A DNA stretch of 6,941 bases, from positions 1-6,941 of the forward strand of contig NZ_JASLCN010000486.1 of the NCBI RefSeq assembly GCF_030151805.1. The letters are read 5' to 3'. This stretch comes from Fluviicola sp. (GTDB taxonomy: Bacteria; Bacteroidota; Bacteroidia; Flavobacteriales_D; Crocinitomicaceae). The notes beneath the pieces were generated by a model that saw only the letters and a list, made by a program, of their open reading frames with translations, was not told the DNA's origin and did not search any database. The translations under genes were made by a program, and so were the position numbers. Shown in pieces: positions 6,711 to 6,941 of this stretch (its first letter is position 1; each line of letters starts with the position of its first letter).

Positions 6711-6941
6711 CTTCTTTCGTTTTAAAATTGTTGAATCTAAGTGTCACTTTTGCCATGAAGTAACGACGAATAATATTGGTTCTTTGATCGACGATTACGT
6801 TGTTATTCACCGTACGGTAGTTACTGATATTCTGATTTAAGATATCATATGCTTCAATACCAACCAGGAGATTTCCGGTTTTCAGGAACGAACGTTGAAT
6901 GGAAGCATTCCAAATGAGATAATTGACGTTGTAGCCATTTG
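6688..6941 (-). CDS. Outer-membrane beta-barrel/TonB-dependent receptor-like protein, C-terminal fragment
   Basis: The last 83 codons of a gene whose 5' part lies beyond the window edge; reading starts at 6939 and ends with TAG at 6690-6688. The translation contains alternating strand-like stretches (NVNYLIWNASIQRSF, GNLLVGIEAYDILNQN, RRYFMAKVTLRFNNF). The AYDILNQN segment followed by N-rich turns and a final RRYFM.K.TLRFN strand is typical of the C-terminus of Bacteroidota TonB-dependent receptor-like or 'outer membrane beta-barrel family' proteins. The last barrel strand ends at F72 of the fragment, then about 11 polar residues (KTKEDDGNGWY) run into the next gene's start region. The ligand or cargo cannot be judged from this part. 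It is the upstream partner of the GLPGLI gene, overlapping it by 23 bp. Confidence 0.8.
   Translation of the reverse strand, partial: NGYNVNYLIWNASIQRSFLKTGNLLVGIEAYDILNQNISNYRTVNNNVIVDQRTNIIRRYFMAKVTLRFNNFKTKEDDGNGWY

Overview
The window looks like ordinary chromosome of a member of the Bacteroidota, most likely class Flavobacteriia. This rests on three things. There is a GLPGLI-family protein next to the end of a TonB-receptor-like outer-membrane barrel. The promoters match the Bacteroidota pattern TAnnTTTG rather than TATAAT. Start codons lack clear Shine-Dalgarno sequences, and the DNA is AT-leaning. A Fluviicola/Crocinitomicaceae-type origin is a guess from the feel of the proteins and cannot be proven here. 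No rRNA, tRNA, CRISPR array, insertion sequence, phage gene or broken gene was seen.

Layout. At 1-105 there is a strong bidirectional hairpin terminator. From 106 to 2558 a tight minus-strand operon is read, in transcription order, as: a lipoprotein of the PuuE-like polysaccharide deacetylase family, a four-helix DoxX-type membrane protein (10 bp later), and a zinc-independent quinone-oxidoreductase-like dehydrogenase (43 bp later). Facing away from it is an AraC-family regulator (2646-3485, +). The 87-bp gap between them carries a 12-bp direct repeat with a 21-bp period, placed just upstream of a consensus -7 box for the operon. This makes a readable case for control of the operon by its divergent neighbour.

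From 3612 to 5921 lies a complete UvrD/PcrA-type DNA helicase with a C-terminal Tudor-like domain. Its promoter -7 box ends only five bases before the ATG, so its mRNA is probably leaderless. A perfect 38-bp palindrome ends this gene and separates it from the convergent minus-strand pair at 5979-6941: the C-terminus of an outer-membrane beta-barrel protein (cut by the window edge) and a GLPGLI-family secreted protein whose start lies 23 bp inside the barrel gene.

Assessment: helicase, terminators and the barrel/GLPGLI pair are standard. The part most worth a second look is the AraC-regulated deacetylase-like lipoprotein/DoxX/oxidoreductase operon with its phased operator. Its substrate and physiological job cannot be read from sequence. 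Nothing here clearly amounts to a new defence or mobile system.
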